Positions 43,291 to 52,246 of a DNA stretch of 64,000 nt are shown here, piece by piece. The DNA comes from CAYMCO01 sp964388955 (GTDB taxonomy: Bacteria; Chloroflexota; Anaerolineae; Anaerolineales; E44-bin32): the NCBI GenBank assembly GCA_964388955.1, contig CAYMCO010000028.1:7296-71295 (forward strand), in the 5' to 3' direction. A program made the translations under genes and the position numbers. Below the pieces are notes generated by a model that was not told the DNA's origin, ran no database searches, and saw only the letters and a program-made list of their open reading frames with translations. Within the stretch, counting starts at the first letter, position 1; each line of letters begins with the position of its first letter.

Positions 43291-44496
43291 ATGGATCTGG
43301 AAGCGCTGGGCGAACTGGTGGAAGAGAACGACACGAAGCTGCTGCTGTTGGTGATGGACGGCTTGGGTGGGCTGCCCATGCAAGTGGAGGGCAGGACTGA
43401 GTTGGAGGCCGCCAACACGCCGAACCTGGACGCACTGGCCGCCGAGGGGATTTGTGGTCTGCACGAACCGGTGGGGCCGGGGATCACGCCCGGCAGCGGG
43501 CCATCGCATCTGGCGCTGTTCGGATACGACCCCGTGCGCTATAAGGTGGGCCGTGGGGTGCTATCTGCGCTGGGGATTGACTTCGATTTGCAGCCCGGGG
43601 ATGTCGCGGCGCGAGGAAATTTCTGTACCATCGATGAGACCGGGCGGGTGATGGATCGGCGGGCAGGACGGATTCCCACAGAGAAGAACGAAGAACTCTG
43701 TGAGATCCTCCGCCGGATTGAGCTTCCGGGCGTGAAGATCTTTGTCGATACGGTCAAAGAGTACCGCTTCCTGCTGGTGCTGCGCGGCGAAGACCTGGCA
43801 GGGGAGGTGGCCGACACCGATCCTCAGGATGTGGGAAAGATGCCCCTGCCCGCGGAAGCGCTGGATCCGAGTGCAAATCGCACCGCCGAACTGGTCCAGG
43901 CTTTCGCGGACCGTGCACGGGAGCTATTGGCCGATCAACATCCGGCGAACATGGTGCTGCTCCGCGGCTTCTCAAGTCCTCCCCGATGGCCTCTATTCAC
44001 TGACGTCTTTCAGCTCCGTGCGGCCGCGATCGCAGGATATCCGATGTACCGGGGGGTAGCCAAACTGGTGGGGATGGCGGTCCTTGAAACCAGCGCGGAA
44101 GTCCCGGAGGAGGTTGGAGTTCTCGAGGAGAATTGGCCGGAGGGCGACTTCTTCTACCTGCACGTCAAGCGCACCGACAGTGCGGGGGAAGATGGGGATT
44201 TCGACCGCAAGGTGGCGCTGATTGAAGAAGTAGACGCGCAAGTCCCGCGCATCATGGATCTGAATCCAGATGTGGTCGTTGTGACCGGAGATCATTCGAC
44301 TCCTTCCCGCATTCGCTACCATAGCTGGCATCCGGTGCCAGCACTGCTGTGGTCCCCCATCTGCCGTCAGGATGGGGTCCGGGCGTTCTCGGAATCGGCC
44401 TGTCTGCAAGGGGGCCTGGGACCCCGCTTTCCCGCAACCGACCTGATGCCCCTGGCGATGGCGAATGCGCGCCGGCTGGAGAAATACGGGGCCTGA
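43291..44496 (+). CDS. apgM: 2,3-bisphosphoglycerate-independent phosphoglycerate mutase, archaeal type
   Basis: 401 residues, the usual ApgM length, interconverting 3- and 2-phosphoglycerate in glycolysis. Alkaline-phosphatase-superfamily metal sites: LLLLVMDGLGGLP (first Asp), ITPGSGPSHLALFGYDP (catalytic Ser in the GSGPSH block), FFYLHVKRTDSAGEDGD and VVVVTGDHSTPSR (metal Asp-His). GRGVLSALGIDFDLQPGDVAARGNF is a further archaeal-type iPGM block. The start MDLEALGEL is preceded by GAGAGAGG nine bases away. ApgM in bacteria is common in Chloroflexota and a few other phyla. It stands alone here. Confidence 0.95.
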   Translation: MDLEALGELVEENDTKLLLLVMDGLGGLPMQVEGRTELEAANTPNLDALAAEGICGLHEPVGPGITPGSGPSHLALFGYDPVRYKVGRGVLSALGIDFDLQPGDVAARGNFCTIDETGRVMDRRAGRIPTEKNEELCEILRRIELPGVKIFVDTVKEYRFLLVLRGEDLAGEVADTDPQDVGKMPLPAEALDPSANRTAELVQAFADRARELLADQHPANMVLLRGFSSPPRWPLFTDVFQLRAAAIAGYPMYRGVAKLVGMAVLETSAEVPEEVGVLEENWPEGDFFYLHVKRTDSAGEDGDFDRKVALIEEVDAQVPRIMDLNPDVVVVTGDHSTPSRIRYHSWHPVPALLWSPICRQDGVRAFSESACLQGGLGPRFPATDLMPLAMANARRLEKYGA

Positions 44497-44696
44497 CCTC
44501 GACGCCCATACCTCCCCATCAGCCCCGCCTGAGCCAGGATGTGTCCGTCAACCGCCTCCAGCACGCGGCTCCGGGTTGCGCCGGGCGGGATGCCCAGCTC
44601 TGTTTCGATGGCGTACAACCTGAAGCAGTAGCTGTCAATGCTGCCCGCCGGCGGGCAGGATCCTTCGTACTTTCTCGGAACACCTTTGGCCTGGCC
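44497..44696 (-). pseudogene. PEBP (YbhB/Raf-kinase-inhibitor-like) gene remnant
   Basis: A minus-strand frame without start reads PRKYEGSCPPAGSID, then YCFRLYAIETELGIPPGATR and VLEAVDGHILAQAGLMGRYG. This matches the C-terminal half of YbhB/YbcL-type PEBP proteins (..GPCPP.g..HrY.FrlYALdteL.lppGat...l..am.GHvla.a.lvG.Y.r). A TGA at 44697-44699 interrupts upstream, and the N-terminal half with the ligand-site motifs is absent; the normal stop is also lost. The block lies in the 350-base gap between apgM and crtI, which otherwise holds no gene. An 18-base perfect palindrome ctgcccgccggcgggcag is at 44641-44658. Confidence 0.7.
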
Positions 44697-44846
44697 TCAA
44701 ATCACAGCCCTGCAAAGGCCGGTTGGCGGGCGCCACGACTGCCCGGATGGCCAGGCCCAGCACTATCGCGATGCATATTCAATCTGGATCGCAAGCCGGC
44801 TATTCTGTACATGGCGAACGAGGGGTCTCCGACAGGGAAGGATTGG

Positions 44847-46391
44847 ATGAAGACAGGGAAGATTGTAGTCATCGGTGCTGGAATTGGCGGGATCGCCACC
44901 GCAGCTAGGTTGGCCCGCGCTGGTTTCGAGGTGACTGTTCTGGAGAAGAACGCGCACCCGGGGGGCCGCTGTGGCCAACTTGAGGTTAAGGGGCACACTT
45001 TTGACACAGGCGCCACGCTGTACCTCATGCCGGATGTGTACGCGCAGGCATTCGGCGAACTGGGCGAGCGGATTGAAGACCACTTGAAGCTGAATCGGGT
45101 CGATCCGACCTATCATCTCCACTTCCCAGACGGGTCAAAACTGGAACTGACATCTGACCTCATGGAAATGAACCGCCAGATGGAGGCCATCGAGTCCGGA
45201 AGCTTTGACTCTCTGCTGCGCTACCTGAGAGAGGCGAAGGGCCACTACGATCTGTCCATGGAGCGCTTGGTGTCACGGGAGTTCCGGACCTTCTTCAGCT
45301 TCTTCAATCCGTCCAACCTTCTGCTCTTCCTCCGCTTGCGGGCCCTCCAAAATCACGTCAAGCATGTGGAACAGTTCTTTGATGATCCCCGACTCCAGAT
45401 CGCATTCGCATTTCAGAACATGTACATGGGGCTAAATCCCTTTGAGGCTCCCGCGACGTATTCCTTTCTGCAGTACACGGAGCTGGCCGAGGGGATATGG
45501 TATCCCCAAGGGGGAATGCACCAGGTCGTGCGCGCCCTGGTCCGTCTAGCGGAGGCGAAGGGAGTCCAGTTCGAATATCGCACACCGGTGGAACGGATCC
45601 AGGTGAGTGGGGATCGCACGACCGGGGTGTTGACGAGTGAGGGTGCGCACTGGCCGGCAGATATCGTCGTCGCGAATGCCGATCTGCCATATGTCTATCG
45701 GAATCTGTTGCCCCCGGGGCAGGCCACGGACCGCCTTGATGGGGCCGAATATGGCTGTTCGACGATCATGTTCTATTGGGGCCTGGATCGTCGCTATCCG
45801 GAGTTCGGGTCCCATAACTTGTTCCTGCCCCATATCGGCAGGGAGGGTTTTGATCCCATCTTTGACGACGGGAATATGCCCAGGAGCCCGAACTTCTACA
45901 TGCATATCCCTTCGAGGTCGGATCCCGCCATGGCCCCGGAGGGGGGAGAGACGGTCACGATTGCCATCCCTGTCCCAAACATCAATCCGTCCGCGCCGCG
46001 GGATTGGTCCGGCGAGCGAGACAGGATGCGCGCGAGCGTGATCTCCCAGCTCGAGGCGGCCGGCATGTCTGGCCTGGAAGGGCACATCCGGGTGGAGAGA
46101 ACTGGGACTCCCCTTGATTGGCAGCGACGCTTCAACTTGGTCCGAGGATCGACCCACGGGCTGAGTCACCGATTGTCTCAGATGGGCTACCTCCGGCCCG
46201 GCTACAAGCATGCGCGGATCCGCAACCTCTACTTTGTAGGGGCGAGCACACATCCGGGCACGGGCTTGCCGAGCGTTCTGATTTCCGCTCGGAACCTCAC
46301 CCGGCGGGTGCTGGATGACTTGCCTGTTCGCGATAGACGCGGATACAGCGCGCGGGTGGATCGGCGACGTGGCCTGCCCGCCGGGGCATAG
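44847..46391 (+). CDS. crtI: phytoene desaturase (CrtI family)
   Basis: 514 residues. The FAD-binding start is IVVIGAGIGGIATAARLARAGFEVTVLEKN, followed by GGRCGQLEVKGHTFDTGATLYLMP, the CrtI signature. YPQGGMHQVVRALVRLAEAKGV is the central block and NLYFVGASTHPGTGLPSVLISARNL the C-terminal FAD block. The enzyme inserts double bonds into phytoene or a C30 analogue at the membrane surface. GAAGG six bases before the ATG supports the start; the 166-codon upstream extension overlaps apgM and is not coding. The phytoene-synthase-like gene follows after 53 bases on the same strand. Degree of desaturation and chain length cannot be read. Confidence 0.93.
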   Translation: MKTGKIVVIGAGIGGIATAARLARAGFEVTVLEKNAHPGGRCGQLEVKGHTFDTGATLYLMPDVYAQAFGELGERIEDHLKLNRVDPTYHLHFPDGSKLELTSDLMEMNRQMEAIESGSFDSLLRYLREAKGHYDLSMERLVSREFRTFFSFFNPSNLLLFLRLRALQNHVKHVEQFFDDPRLQIAFAFQNMYMGLNPFEAPATYSFLQYTELAEGIWYPQGGMHQVVRALVRLAEAKGVQFEYRTPVERIQVSGDRTTGVLTSEGAHWPADIVVANADLPYVYRNLLPPGQATDRLDGAEYGCSTIMFYWGLDRRYPEFGSHNLFLPHIGREGFDPIFDDGNMPRSPNFYMHIPSRSDPAMAPEGGETVTIAIPVPNINPSAPRDWSGERDRMRASVISQLEAAGMSGLEGHIRVERTGTPLDWQRRFNLVRGSTHGLSHRLSQMGYLRPGYKHARIRNLYFVGASTHPGTGLPSVLISARNLTRRVLDDLPVRDRRGYSARVDRRRGLPAGA

Positions 46392-46444
46392 AGAGGTGCG
46401 CTTTGGCCCCGCGAAGGAGGCGGGAGGGGAAAACGGAGAGATCG

Positions 46445-47440
46445 ATGAGTGAAACGCTGGCGGAAGAAGTGACCAAGAAGGGCAGCAGGCAGACCTACTG
46501 GACGATCCGTCTGCTGGTCGATCGAGATCTGCAGGAAGAGTGTTTCAGGGCCTACGCTTATTTTCGTTGGGCGGACGATGTCATCGACGTAGGCTTGGAG
46601 AATCGGGCGGATCGCGTCGCCTTCATGCGGAGACAGCGCAAGCTGCTCAGGGGAGCGGAAAATGCGGATTTGCCGCCGCATCTGACAGCCGAGGAGCGCA
46701 TGCTCCTCGAATTGGTGAGAGGCGAGCGCCGGGGGAATTCTGGACTGCGTTCCTATATCAACCATTTCATGGCTGTGCTGGAATTCGACGCACATCGCAA
46801 GGGCGAGAAGATCCGCGCGGAAGAGCTGGAGGCTTATTCAGCACAACTGGCGCAAGCCGTCACTGACGGAATCCACTACTTCATCGGCAATCGCCGGCCC
46901 AGCTCGATGACAGAGAATCGCTACCTCGCCGTCACTGCTGCACATATTACGCACATGTTGCGCGATGCCAAGGAAGATGCCCTCGTCGGCTATGTTAACA
47001 TCCCCGAGGATCGCTTGGACGGATATATCGTCGGAACTGATCTGCCGCAGGGCCCGGAAATGATCGCTTGGATCAAAGAAAGAGTCAAATTGGCGCGGAA
47101 ATACTTTCGGAAGGGGGAGGAGTATTTCGATGGCTTGCCGATGCTGCGGCTCAAACTGGCAGGCTTCTGGTACGTCTCTCGCTATGATTTTGTCCTAACA
47201 ACCATCGAAGAGGATGGATATCGGCTCCGCGAATCTTACGAGATCCGCGCTCCGATCTCATTCTGGTTGAACATCGCTTGGGGCACGGCGAAGGTGATCC
47301 TGCTCCACTTGTTTGGCGTGTTCTCCAGGCGCAGTCGTTCGGCGGCATCGGAATTGGGCACTGTGGGCGAAGGGCCAGTCTTCAAACTCATGCCAGGTGC
47401 GCCAGATTTCCCGATACAAGGCCGCCCGACCGGCAGGTGA
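46445..47440 (+). CDS. crtB: squalene/phytoene synthase family protein
   Basis: 331 residues. The first aspartate-rich motif is FRWADDVIDVG (DDVID, 44-48) and the second MLRDAKEDALVGYVNIPEDRL (D-A-K-E-D), the paired Mg-diphosphate sites of head-to-head prenyl synthases. ARKYFRKGEEYFDGLPMLRLKLA is the typical C-terminal helix. It condenses two prenyl diphosphates to phytoene (C40) or a C30 chain, supplying CrtI encoded just upstream. An extra C-terminal hydrophobic stretch (FWLNIAWGTAKVILLHLFGVF) may anchor it to the membrane. GGAGAG precedes the start by four bases. Assignment to the family is secure; C30 versus C40 is open. Confidence 0.9.
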   Translation: MSETLAEEVTKKGSRQTYWTIRLLVDRDLQEECFRAYAYFRWADDVIDVGLENRADRVAFMRRQRKLLRGAENADLPPHLTAEERMLLELVRGERRGNSGLRSYINHFMAVLEFDAHRKGEKIRAEELEAYSAQLAQAVTDGIHYFIGNRRPSSMTENRYLAVTAAHITHMLRDAKEDALVGYVNIPEDRLDGYIVGTDLPQGPEMIAWIKERVKLARKYFRKGEEYFDGLPMLRLKLAGFWYVSRYDFVLTTIEEDGYRLRESYEIRAPISFWLNIAWGTAKVILLHLFGVFSRRSRSAASELGTVGEGPVFKLMPGAPDFPIQGRPTGR

Positions 47441-47498
47441 ATCCCGACCTCCTTCCCGGCTGCATGCTCACTTGATCCTTGAACGGGATGCGATGGGC

Positions 47499-48920
47499 TT
47501 AGAGGGGTTTCCGCTTCAAGGCGGTGCGCGCGGCATGAAAGCCACACATGCCGTGGACGCCACCCCCGGGCGGGGTTGAAGAGGAGCATAGGAAGCAACT
47601 TGTGCCCGGGATAACGTACGGATTCAAACGCGGCACGGGGCGTGTGAACAACTGCCGTATGTCTTGGACCCCGCCGTTGATATCCCCGCCCACATAGTTC
47701 GGATTGTAGGCCTCAATCTTCTGGGAGTTCATCGTATGGCGGGCGAGGATTCGATCGCGGAAACCGGGAGCAAAGCGCTCAATTTGCGACTCGATTTGTA
47801 CGGTCATATCCCGCCGGGAACCGCTGGGCACGTGGCAGTATGCCCAGGCAGTGTGCTTGCCCATCGGTGCGCGAGTCGCGTCGAACTGGCTCTGCTGCAC
47901 AAAGATCACGAAAGGGTGGTCCGGATGTTCCCCCCGCCAGACCTTCCGCTCCGAATCCGAAATCTCCTCCAGGGTGCCTCCCAGGTGAAGGGTGCCGGCC
48001 CGCCGGGCTGCTTCGGCCAGCCAGGGCGCGGGGGATTCCAGCGCATAATCCACCTTGAAAACACCCACACCGTAGCGATACCGGGCCAACTGCGCCCGAT
48101 AGCTCCAAGGCAGCTCTAAGCCGGCGATACCCAGGATTTGCCTTGGAGTCAGGTCGAAGAGGACTGCCTTGGCCGGGGGGATATCATCCAAGCCGTGCAC
48201 CCAATGCCCGGTGCGGATCTCGCCGCCCAGTGAGGTGAAGATCGCGGCGAGCGCGAAGCTCAGGTTCTGCGATCCCCCTCGGACCATGGGCCAGCCCGCC
48301 GAGTGAGCGAGAAGCGCCTCGACCAGTGCGATGGACGCCGTTCCAGGAGATTCCAGAGGCAGCATAGAGTGAGCGGTCAGGCCGCCGAACAGGGCGCGCG
48401 CCTCAGGGCTTTCGAACCTGGACCTCGCCAGGCCTGCCCCGGAGCGCAGGGCGGATAGCGCGAAGCGGGCGAAGAGCGCAGGGTGACTGGGAATGCGCAG
48501 CGGTCCGAGCGTGTCCAAGATCAGCGGTTCCCAACCGGCCACCAGCGGGGAAAACAAACGCTGATAGTTGCTGCTATCCTCCCGCAACCCGGCCGCCGTG
48601 TCGGCCAGTGAACGATACAGCGCCACTGCGCGCCCGTCATCCAGCGGGTGCGCGAGAGGCAGCGGTGGATGCACCAGTTCGAGGCCGTGCTCGCCTAGAG
48701 GTAGACCCCTAAGGAAAGGGGATCCTCGCGCGAAGGGGTGGATGGCTGAGCACACGTCGTGCCTGAAGCCGGGCAGGGTGAGTTCATCGGTGCGAGTCCC
48801 ACCTCCTATCTGCTCCCGCCCTTCGATCAGCAGGGTCTGGAGCCCGGCTCGCGCCAGGGTGATGCCGGCGGCGAGGCCGTTTGGGCCGGATCCCACGACA
48901 ACGGCGTCATACCCAGCCAA
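47499..48920 (-). CDS. FAD-dependent oxidoreductase, CrtI/CrtO-like (TTG start)
   Basis: 473 residues. N-terminal FAD motif AVVVGSGPNGLAAGITLARAGLQTLLIEG followed by GGGTRTDELTLPGFRHDVCSAIHP, as in the phytoene-dehydrogenase-related family that includes carotene ketolases/desaturases. PMVRGGSQNLSFALAAIFTSLGGEI is the central block and GGDINGGVQDIRQLFTRPV a late family block. It converges on crtB across 58 bases, so a later step of the same carotenoid route is plausible. The start is TTG (GGGAG eight bases upstream); the nearby ATG is out of frame. Alternatively it acts on another polyunsaturated lipid. Confidence 0.88.
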   Translation of the reverse strand: MAGYDAVVVGSGPNGLAAGITLARAGLQTLLIEGREQIGGGTRTDELTLPGFRHDVCSAIHPFARGSPFLRGLPLGEHGLELVHPPLPLAHPLDDGRAVALYRSLADTAAGLREDSSNYQRLFSPLVAGWEPLILDTLGPLRIPSHPALFARFALSALRSGAGLARSRFESPEARALFGGLTAHSMLPLESPGTASIALVEALLAHSAGWPMVRGGSQNLSFALAAIFTSLGGEIRTGHWVHGLDDIPPAKAVLFDLTPRQILGIAGLELPWSYRAQLARYRYGVGVFKVDYALESPAPWLAEAARRAGTLHLGGTLEEISDSERKVWRGEHPDHPFVIFVQQSQFDATRAPMGKHTAWAYCHVPSGSRRDMTVQIESQIERFAPGFRDRILARHTMNSQKIEAYNPNYVGGDINGGVQDIRQLFTRPVPRLNPYVIPGTSCFLCSSSTPPGGGVHGMCGFHAARTALKRKPL

Positions 48921-49413
48921 TAGAGCTGCTCCCTCTTTTCCATGTTGAGGCAGTTCTCGGCCCGCAGGTTCCTAAGCGGACCTACAGCGGCCCAGCCCCT
49001 CAGGGTCATACGCATCGTCCTCGAGCCCACAAGGCCTTGGGCAGCCGTGTGATCGGCGCGAACAGGGCCGAACGGATAGGCCGCGTTGATTCATGTTCTC
49101 CAATCCTTCACCATTCTAATCGAAGCAACTGTCGACCAACGCGCTGCGGTGCCTTTGCCCCCCTGAACCGAGGCCCTCCGCCAGCGATAACGGGGGGGCG
49201 GCCGCCCCGCCCCGGGGGGCGTTCTGGGCTCCCTTCATCCCCCTGATCCCATCGTCGCCAGGCTCCGGCAACAGATCCAGGTTGGTGACAAGGGCTTCTG
49301 AAAGACGTCTGGGCGAAGCACAGACGGGCATGCCACGCCTCCCAAATCAATCGCATGCGGAGAGGCTGATCTGGTTGCCAATTCTCGGCTGGGGGGCTAG
49401 ACTCCTCGCTTGC
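48921..49413. other. divergent intergenic region with GC-rich palindromes
   Basis: 493 bases between the CrtI-like gene (minus) and the acyltransferase (plus). No gene is recognisable. A G/C-only stretch at 49191-49221 includes the perfect 14-base palindrome GGGGCGGCCGCCCC and an adjacent CCCCGGGG, which could form a strong hairpin. An open plus frame continues into the acyltransferase from 49282. Confidence 0.4.
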
Positions 49414-50154
49414 ATGGAATTGCGAAGCCACGCCCCAAGCTATCCCCGCCGCCGGCTGCTGCGAGGTATGCTGAGGCAGTTGATAAATGCGGCTTTTCTG
49501 CTGATGGCGGATCTGGAAATCCAGGGCCAGGAGAATCTCCCCGCCGGCGGTCCGCTGATCTTGGTCGCCAACCATTTCAGCTTCATCGATCCCGTGGCCA
49601 TGATCCGGGCCACCCCCTGGCCACTGGAGTTCCTGGCGGGTTTCCGTATGCCCAACGCCCCGCCCATCGTGCGCTTCTTCCCCAGGCTTTGGGGTGTATT
49701 CCCGGTTCATCGGGGATCGGTCTCTCGGACCGCGCTGCGCTCGGCGGAAGCCATCCTCGTCCAGGGGGGGACCTTGGGCGTGTTCCCGGAGGGGGGCAAC
49801 TGGGCGCAGGTGCTCCGGCCAGCCCGGCCCGGGGCGGCATATTTGGCCGCCAGAACGGGTTCTCCGATTCTTCCGATGGCCTTCACCGGACTGGTAGATC
49901 TATTTCCCAAGTTGCGCGCCGGGAAACGTTCCAGAGTGTTGATTCGCATCGGGGAGGCGTTCGGCCCGTTCTCCATCGAGGGCCGGGGTCGGGAGCGGCG
50001 TGAGCAGCTAGATCGGATCGGCCACCGCATCATGGAGCGCATCGCTCACCTGCTGCCGGACACGCTGCGAGGCCATTATGCGGATGATCCTGCGGTGCGT
50101 GAAGCCGCAAGAGGGACAGAAGTCTTCCCCTGGGATTCCGATCCCGAAAGATAG
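49414..50154 (+). CDS. 1-acylglycerol-3-phosphate acyltransferase-like (PlsC family)
   Basis: About 246 residues from the chosen ATG. The acyltransferase motifs are LILVANHFSFIDPVAM (HxxxxD), VFPVHRGSVSRTALRSAEAIL, GTLGVFPEGGNW (FPEG) and ILPMAFTGL. The family esterifies lysophosphatidate or, in carotenoid clusters, sugar-linked carotenoids. The frame is open back to a TTG at 49282 and the true start is uncertain: Met at 49414, 49468 or 49504 are options, and similarity begins just before the last. It lies beyond the carotenoid genes and diverges from the CrtI-like gene, so an acylation step in the same pathway is possible but not shown. Confidence 0.85.
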   Translation: MELRSHAPSYPRRRLLRGMLRQLINAAFLLMADLEIQGQENLPAGGPLILVANHFSFIDPVAMIRATPWPLEFLAGFRMPNAPPIVRFFPRLWGVFPVHRGSVSRTALRSAEAILVQGGTLGVFPEGGNWAQVLRPARPGAAYLAARTGSPILPMAFTGLVDLFPKLRAGKRSRVLIRIGEAFGPFSIEGRGRERREQLDRIGHRIMERIAHLLPDTLRGHYADDPAVREAARGTEVFPWDSDPER

Positions 50155-50344
50155 GGCGGTTTGGCCTCCCAGAGCCATCTGCCTGGGCGCCTTTGCATTC
50201 GCGTTTCACCGGCGCTGAACCAGCGGCATGCCTTCGATCAACCGATGGGCTCTTCGCCAAGGGCCGCTCGTGGTCAGCATGCCGTCCCGCTACGGGCGAC
50301 CGGGACAGATTTGACATACCACCAGTTGAAGAGAGGTAATTGAG

Positions 50345-51676
50345 ATGGATACAGCTCCCCCCGTTTCCCTGAAAAAGCCGGCCACTTTCTCCACCCGACG
50401 GGAACGGATCGCCTGGTATCTCTACGATTTCGGAAATTCCGCCTATGCGGCGGTGGTGCTGCTGGCGGTCTACTCGGCATATTTCAAGGAGGAAGTCGCC
50501 GGCGGGGCGGAAGGGTCCAGGCTTTGGGGCATTTCTTTGGGGATTGCCATGCTGACCGTGGCCATATCTTCGCCTATCCTGGGGGCGATCGCCGATTTCT
50601 CTAAATTGAAGAAGCGCTTCTTGCTCTTCTACACGGCCTTGTCCTGCGTATTCACAGCCCTGTTGTTCTTCGTCGGGCCGGGAGATGTGGGAAAGGGCAT
50701 GCTCTTCTTCGTGCTGGCGGAAATCGGATACCGCAGCGCCCAGGTTTTTTACAATTCACTCCTCCCCGAGATCGCCACAGAGGACCAGATCGGGAGCGTG
50801 TCTGGTCTTGGCTGGGCGATCGGCTCAGCGGGGGGCATCTTGTGCCTGGTCTTGATCCTGGCGCTAATCATGTTGATCGGCGGGGAGCTCATCGTGCGGC
50901 TTTCCCTTGCCATCACGGCCGTATATTACGGCGCGGCGAGCGTCCCCATTTTCCTCTGGGTGCGCGAGCGAGGAACCCCCCAGCCGATGCCGGCCGGGGA
51001 GAATATCATCAGCGTGGGGTTCAAGCGCCTGGCCACCACTTTCCGCAAGGTGCGCAGGTACCGCCAATTCATCAAGTTCATGTTTGCGTTCCTGATCTAT
51101 AACGATGGAATCATTATGGCGCTGGATTTCGCGGCCATTTTGGGAGCGGTGCTCTTCGGCATGGATCAGCAGCAGCTCATCATGTTCATGATTCTGGTTC
51201 AAGTGACGAGTGTCGGCGGCGCGTACCTGTTCGGTATATTGACGGATCGCATCGGCTCCAAGCGATCCCTGATCCTGTCTCTTCTGTTGATGATCGGTGC
51301 TGCGGCCTGGATGTTCTTCGCCCGGGGGATGACGGAGTTCCTTTGGATCGGCGCCCTGGCGGGATTCGCTTTGACGGGGGTTCAGTCCGTCAGCCGCGCC
51401 ATCATCAGTCTGTTCAGCCCCGCGGGTCAAAGCGCTGAGTTCTATGGCTTTTTCGCCGTGGCAGGTCGAACATCCTCGTTCATCGGGCCGACGATCTACG
51501 GGATCTTGGCGGCGGAAGCCGCCCTCTGGCTCCAGGCCAGGGGGCAGGCGCCCCTGATGGCGGAGCAGATTGGGCAGCGGGTGGCGATTCTCGCGGTCAT
51601 CGTCTTCTTGGTTGCCGGGTTCGCTATGCTGCTCTTAGTGGATGAGCGGACGGCGAGGGAGCAGGCGAAGCTGTAG
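50345..51676 (+). CDS. MFS transporter, UMF1/Atg22-like
   Basis: 443 residues with about twelve membrane spans. The signature IAWYLYDFGNSAYAAVVLLAVY opens the UMF1 (vacuole-effluxer Atg22-like) family; ISSPILGAIADFSKLKKRFLLF is its version of motif A, YRSAQVFYNSLLPEIA follows, and GSVSGLGWAIGSAGGI is also standard. The C-terminal half includes AGFALTGVQSVSRAIISLFSP and FYGFFAVAGRTSSFIGPTIYG. Substrate is unknown in bacteria. GAAGAGAGG lies about nine bases before the ATG. A hairpin follows the stop codon. It stands apart from neighbouring operons. Confidence 0.93.
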   Translation: MDTAPPVSLKKPATFSTRRERIAWYLYDFGNSAYAAVVLLAVYSAYFKEEVAGGAEGSRLWGISLGIAMLTVAISSPILGAIADFSKLKKRFLLFYTALSCVFTALLFFVGPGDVGKGMLFFVLAEIGYRSAQVFYNSLLPEIATEDQIGSVSGLGWAIGSAGGILCLVLILALIMLIGGELIVRLSLAITAVYYGAASVPIFLWVRERGTPQPMPAGENIISVGFKRLATTFRKVRRYRQFIKFMFAFLIYNDGIIMALDFAAILGAVLFGMDQQQLIMFMILVQVTSVGGAYLFGILTDRIGSKRSLILSLLLMIGAAAWMFFARGMTEFLWIGALAGFALTGVQSVSRAIISLFSPAGQSAEFYGFFAVAGRTSSFIGPTIYGILAAEAALWLQARGQAPLMAEQIGQRVAILAVIVFLVAGFAMLLLVDERTAREQAKL

Positions 51677-51686
51677 GCGGCCATAT

Positions 51687-51708
51687 CCGTGGTCGAATTT
51701 ATCCACGG
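51687..51708 (+). terminator. hairpin after the UMF1 gene
   Basis: Stem CCGTGG/CCACGG with a 10-base A/T-rich loop, starting 11 bases after the stop codon; the downstream sequence gaacctctttct is moderately T-rich. Terminator function is likely but the stem is short. Confidence 0.5.
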
Positions 51709-52246
51709 GAACCTCTTTCTGGGTCGCAGGCCTGATCAACAGAGGCGCGTCCGTGAAAGTGATCGAAGGCTATGTGCATGAGGAACTGCGCAAGTGTGAT
51801 GATCTCTGACAGATGGCGCGTCGCGCGATTGGGCTCAGCGGATTGGCAATGACCCGGGTCGTCAGTCCCTCTGAGGCCGGTGGGGCCCCCAGGCTGGCGG
51901 GATGAGCACCTCCACGGCCCACTCGTAGCAGTCCTGATCCCGAACGATCAAGTTCAAGCTGAATGGGGGCAGCAGCGCGCCGTATTCATATCCTCGCATC
52001 CACGGATCCCCAACACGCTTCTTTGTTCCTATGTTCCACCTCCATGATTGTCGTACTTCAAGATACGGTCCCACAAAGATCATCGCAGGGCGCCCACGTC
52101 AACGTCATTGCGAGGCCCCCTTCGCAAGCTCAGGACGGGCTCCGGGCCGTGGTAATCATTCCATCGAAGAGGAATCCCCCTCTGCAAAAGATTGCCACGT
52201 CGGGCTTCGCTCTCCTTGCAGTGACGATGAGGGATGAAGTGTCGCT
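51709..52246. other. intergenic stretch, no supported gene
   Basis: About 540 bases between the UMF1 gene and the convergent LolD-like ATPase. A 73-codon minus-strand frame (51862-52083) ends MRGYEYGALLPPFSL onward and is not recognisable. The right part is occupied by the palindromic repeat at 52103-52226. Confidence 0.4.
52103..52226. repeat. imperfect long palindromic repeat (REP/MITE-like)
   Basis: The ends are inverted copies: CGTCATTGCGAGG at the left and, on the other strand, CGTCACTGCAAGG at the right. Inside, GTGGTAATC and GATTGCCAC form another inverted pair. The family wording (cgtcattgcgagg ... gattgccacgtcg ... cttcgct) is a familiar dispersed element in metagenomic and Chloroflexota genomes, from memory. 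A sub-block, caagctcaggacgggctcc at 52133-52151, recurs with one change near 59290. Confidence 0.65.
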
